Assembly (NCBI RefSeq): GCF_947487575.1
Contig: NZ_CANKXG010000002.1
Span: 1 to 64,000, forward strand
DNA: 64,000 bases
Direction of reading: 5' to 3'
Source: an uncultured Algibacter sp.
Lineage (GTDB): Bacteria; Bacteroidota; Bacteroidia; Flavobacteriales; Flavobacteriaceae
Below, one piece after another: positions 63,290 through 64,000 of this stretch (positions are counted from its first letter, which is position 1; each line of letters starts with the position of its first letter). Under the pieces are notes generated by a model, which saw only the letters and a program-made list of their open reading frames with translations, made no database searches and was not told the DNA's origin. The position numbers were made by a program, and so were the translations under genes.

Positions 63290-63670
63290 TCTTAAGGGTT
63301 TTCTTTATGGATCTATTTAATTACAATATAAAGTTACACAGAAGAGTCCTTTAATAATCGTAGATATAATGTAACTTATCGAAAAACGGCACGTATTTAG
63401 TCGTGATTTTCATCTACTTCGTCAATAATTTACTTTTATTGAACTTGTAAATTTGCACTTTATCATTTCTAATGTGAAATCCAAGAGCACTTACAAACAA
63501 CACAACTAACTGTTTATCAATATGTTAAATAGATAATTTATGTTAAAAAAAATAACTCTTAAAATCAACATTTAGGGTATCTTTACAAAAGCAGATAAAA
63601 CGTTAGCTTTGATAAAGTCAAAAAACAAAATCGATGAAATACACACCATAAAAGCCCTTCAAAAAGAATT
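63290..63670. other. Intergenic stretch between divergent genes
   Basis: This gap separates the TerB-like gene and the DUF1456 gene, which point away from each other. TATCTTTA near 63579 is one mismatch from a -7 box for the DUF1456 gene but lies far from its ATG. I see no RNA gene, repeat or reading frame that I can support. Confidence 0.45.
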
Positions 63671-63931
63671 ATGACAAATAATGATATTTTAAAAAAATTA
63701 AGAGTAGCTCTTAAATTGCGTGATGATGAAATAGTGAAGATTTTAGCACTTGTAGATTTTAGAATCTCAAAAAGTGAGCTCGGTGCATTTTTTAGAAGAG
63801 AAGATCACCCGAAGTACATGGAATGTGGTGATCAGATACTGCGTAACTTTTTAAATGGACTTGTTATTCATCTTAGAGGTCCAATGCCAAAAAAAGGAGA
63901 GAAAACAGCACAAAAAAAAAGCAACAATTAA
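63671..63931 (+). CDS. DUF1456 family protein (YehS-like), short form
   Basis: 86 residues. The start MTNNDILKKLRVALKLRDDE and the block EIVKILALVDFRISKSELGA, then FFRREDHPKYMECGDQILRN, fit the DUF1456 repeat. YehS of E. coli has two such repeats in about 155 residues; this one has a single repeat plus a short second-half remnant (FLNGLVIHLRGP) and a Lys-rich tail, so it is a compact form. No known function. The stop lies inside the terminator hairpin. Confidence 0.8.
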   Translation: MTNNDILKKLRVALKLRDDEIVKILALVDFRISKSELGAFFRREDHPKYMECGDQILRNFLNGLVIHLRGPMPKKGEKTAQKKSNN

Positions 63932-63948
63932 TAATTGTTGCTTTTTTT
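63913..63948 (+). terminator. Terminator overlapping the DUF1456 stop codon
   Basis: GCAACAATTA and TAATTGTTGC form a hairpin flanked by A and T runs. The stop codon (63929-63931) lies in the centre of the hairpin, so the coding region ends inside the terminator. Confidence 0.85.
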
Positions 63949-64000
63949 ATATGTATTACTAAAATAAATTCAGTATTAAATCTTAAGCTAAAACCTGCTG

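Noticed and set aside
63983-64000. Possible end of a minus-strand gene (codons for Q-Q-V-L-A then stop)
   Set aside because: Only five codons are visible before the window edge, too few to support a gene.

Overview
The window is chromosomal DNA of a member of the Flavobacteriaceae (Bacteroidota), probably marine. This rests on the low G+C content, on Bacteroidota-type promoters (TTG about 19-20 bases before TAnnTTTG) with few purine-rich ribosome-binding sites, on gliding and type IX secretion (T9SS) sorting domains, on a fused CrtYcd lycopene cyclase, and on Bacteroidota-only families such as DUF5606. The genus cannot be fixed from the sequence. I see no prophage, insertion sequence, CRISPR array or rRNA operon.

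Layout. 1-800 has no supportable gene but carries one copy of a dispersed, structured repeat (605-720) and the thrS promoter. 801-4002 is the translation block thrS-infC-rpmI-rplT; infC has no ATG, GTG or TTG start at its proper N-terminus and must begin at ATA or ATT. 4177-16294 is core and housekeeping: a HAD phosphatase, YjbQ, a secreted protein often labelled asparagine synthetase B, dnaB, accA, a tgt-lptG-eamA operon, an outer-membrane barrel, an FKBP lipoprotein, an S4 protein, a PyrR-like phosphoribosyltransferase and shikimate kinase. Two tRNA genes (Lys-TTT, Leu-GAG) follow, then an eight-heme cytochrome c fused to TPR repeats.

19168-23611 is a carotenoid cluster: a MerR-type regulator with the complete residue signature of the B12-dependent light sensor CarH, then crtI, crtB, crtZ and crtYcd. 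Together these could take GGPP to zeaxanthin; crtE is not in the window. The two promoters share TTTGTT elements that may be the regulator's operator. Next come a TlpA thioredoxin, a two-domain RskA-like lipoprotein with a Crp/Fnr-family gene directly upstream (a palindrome sits at about -41.5 of the lipoprotein promoter), DUF5606, def and ruvX, then dapD.

29096-37385 is a cell-surface glycan locus: a QueC-like PP-loop protein, an ATP-grasp protein of the sugar-transfer type, two TupA-like ATP-grasp proteins flanking a Stealth phosphotransferase, three glycosyltransferases and a WaaP/Kdo-kinase-like protein. This combination is the best candidate here for an undescribed biosynthetic system. 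A broken Sua5/YwlC gene follows, then cca, ctaA, a PRiA4-ORF3-like protein, an unannotated protein with the key residues of a protein-kinase fold, gapA and an ABC exporter pair.

45156-60763 holds four consecutive large T9SS type-B cargo proteins (929, 817, 1645 and 1711 aa) that differ in their N-terminal heads but share tandem repeats of about 95 residues and the gliding-associated C-terminal sorting domain. The window ends with uvrB, whose last codons form one arm of a perfect 23-bp inverted repeat, a TerB-like helical protein and a DUF1456 protein. All functions are inferred from reading the sequence; no database search was run.
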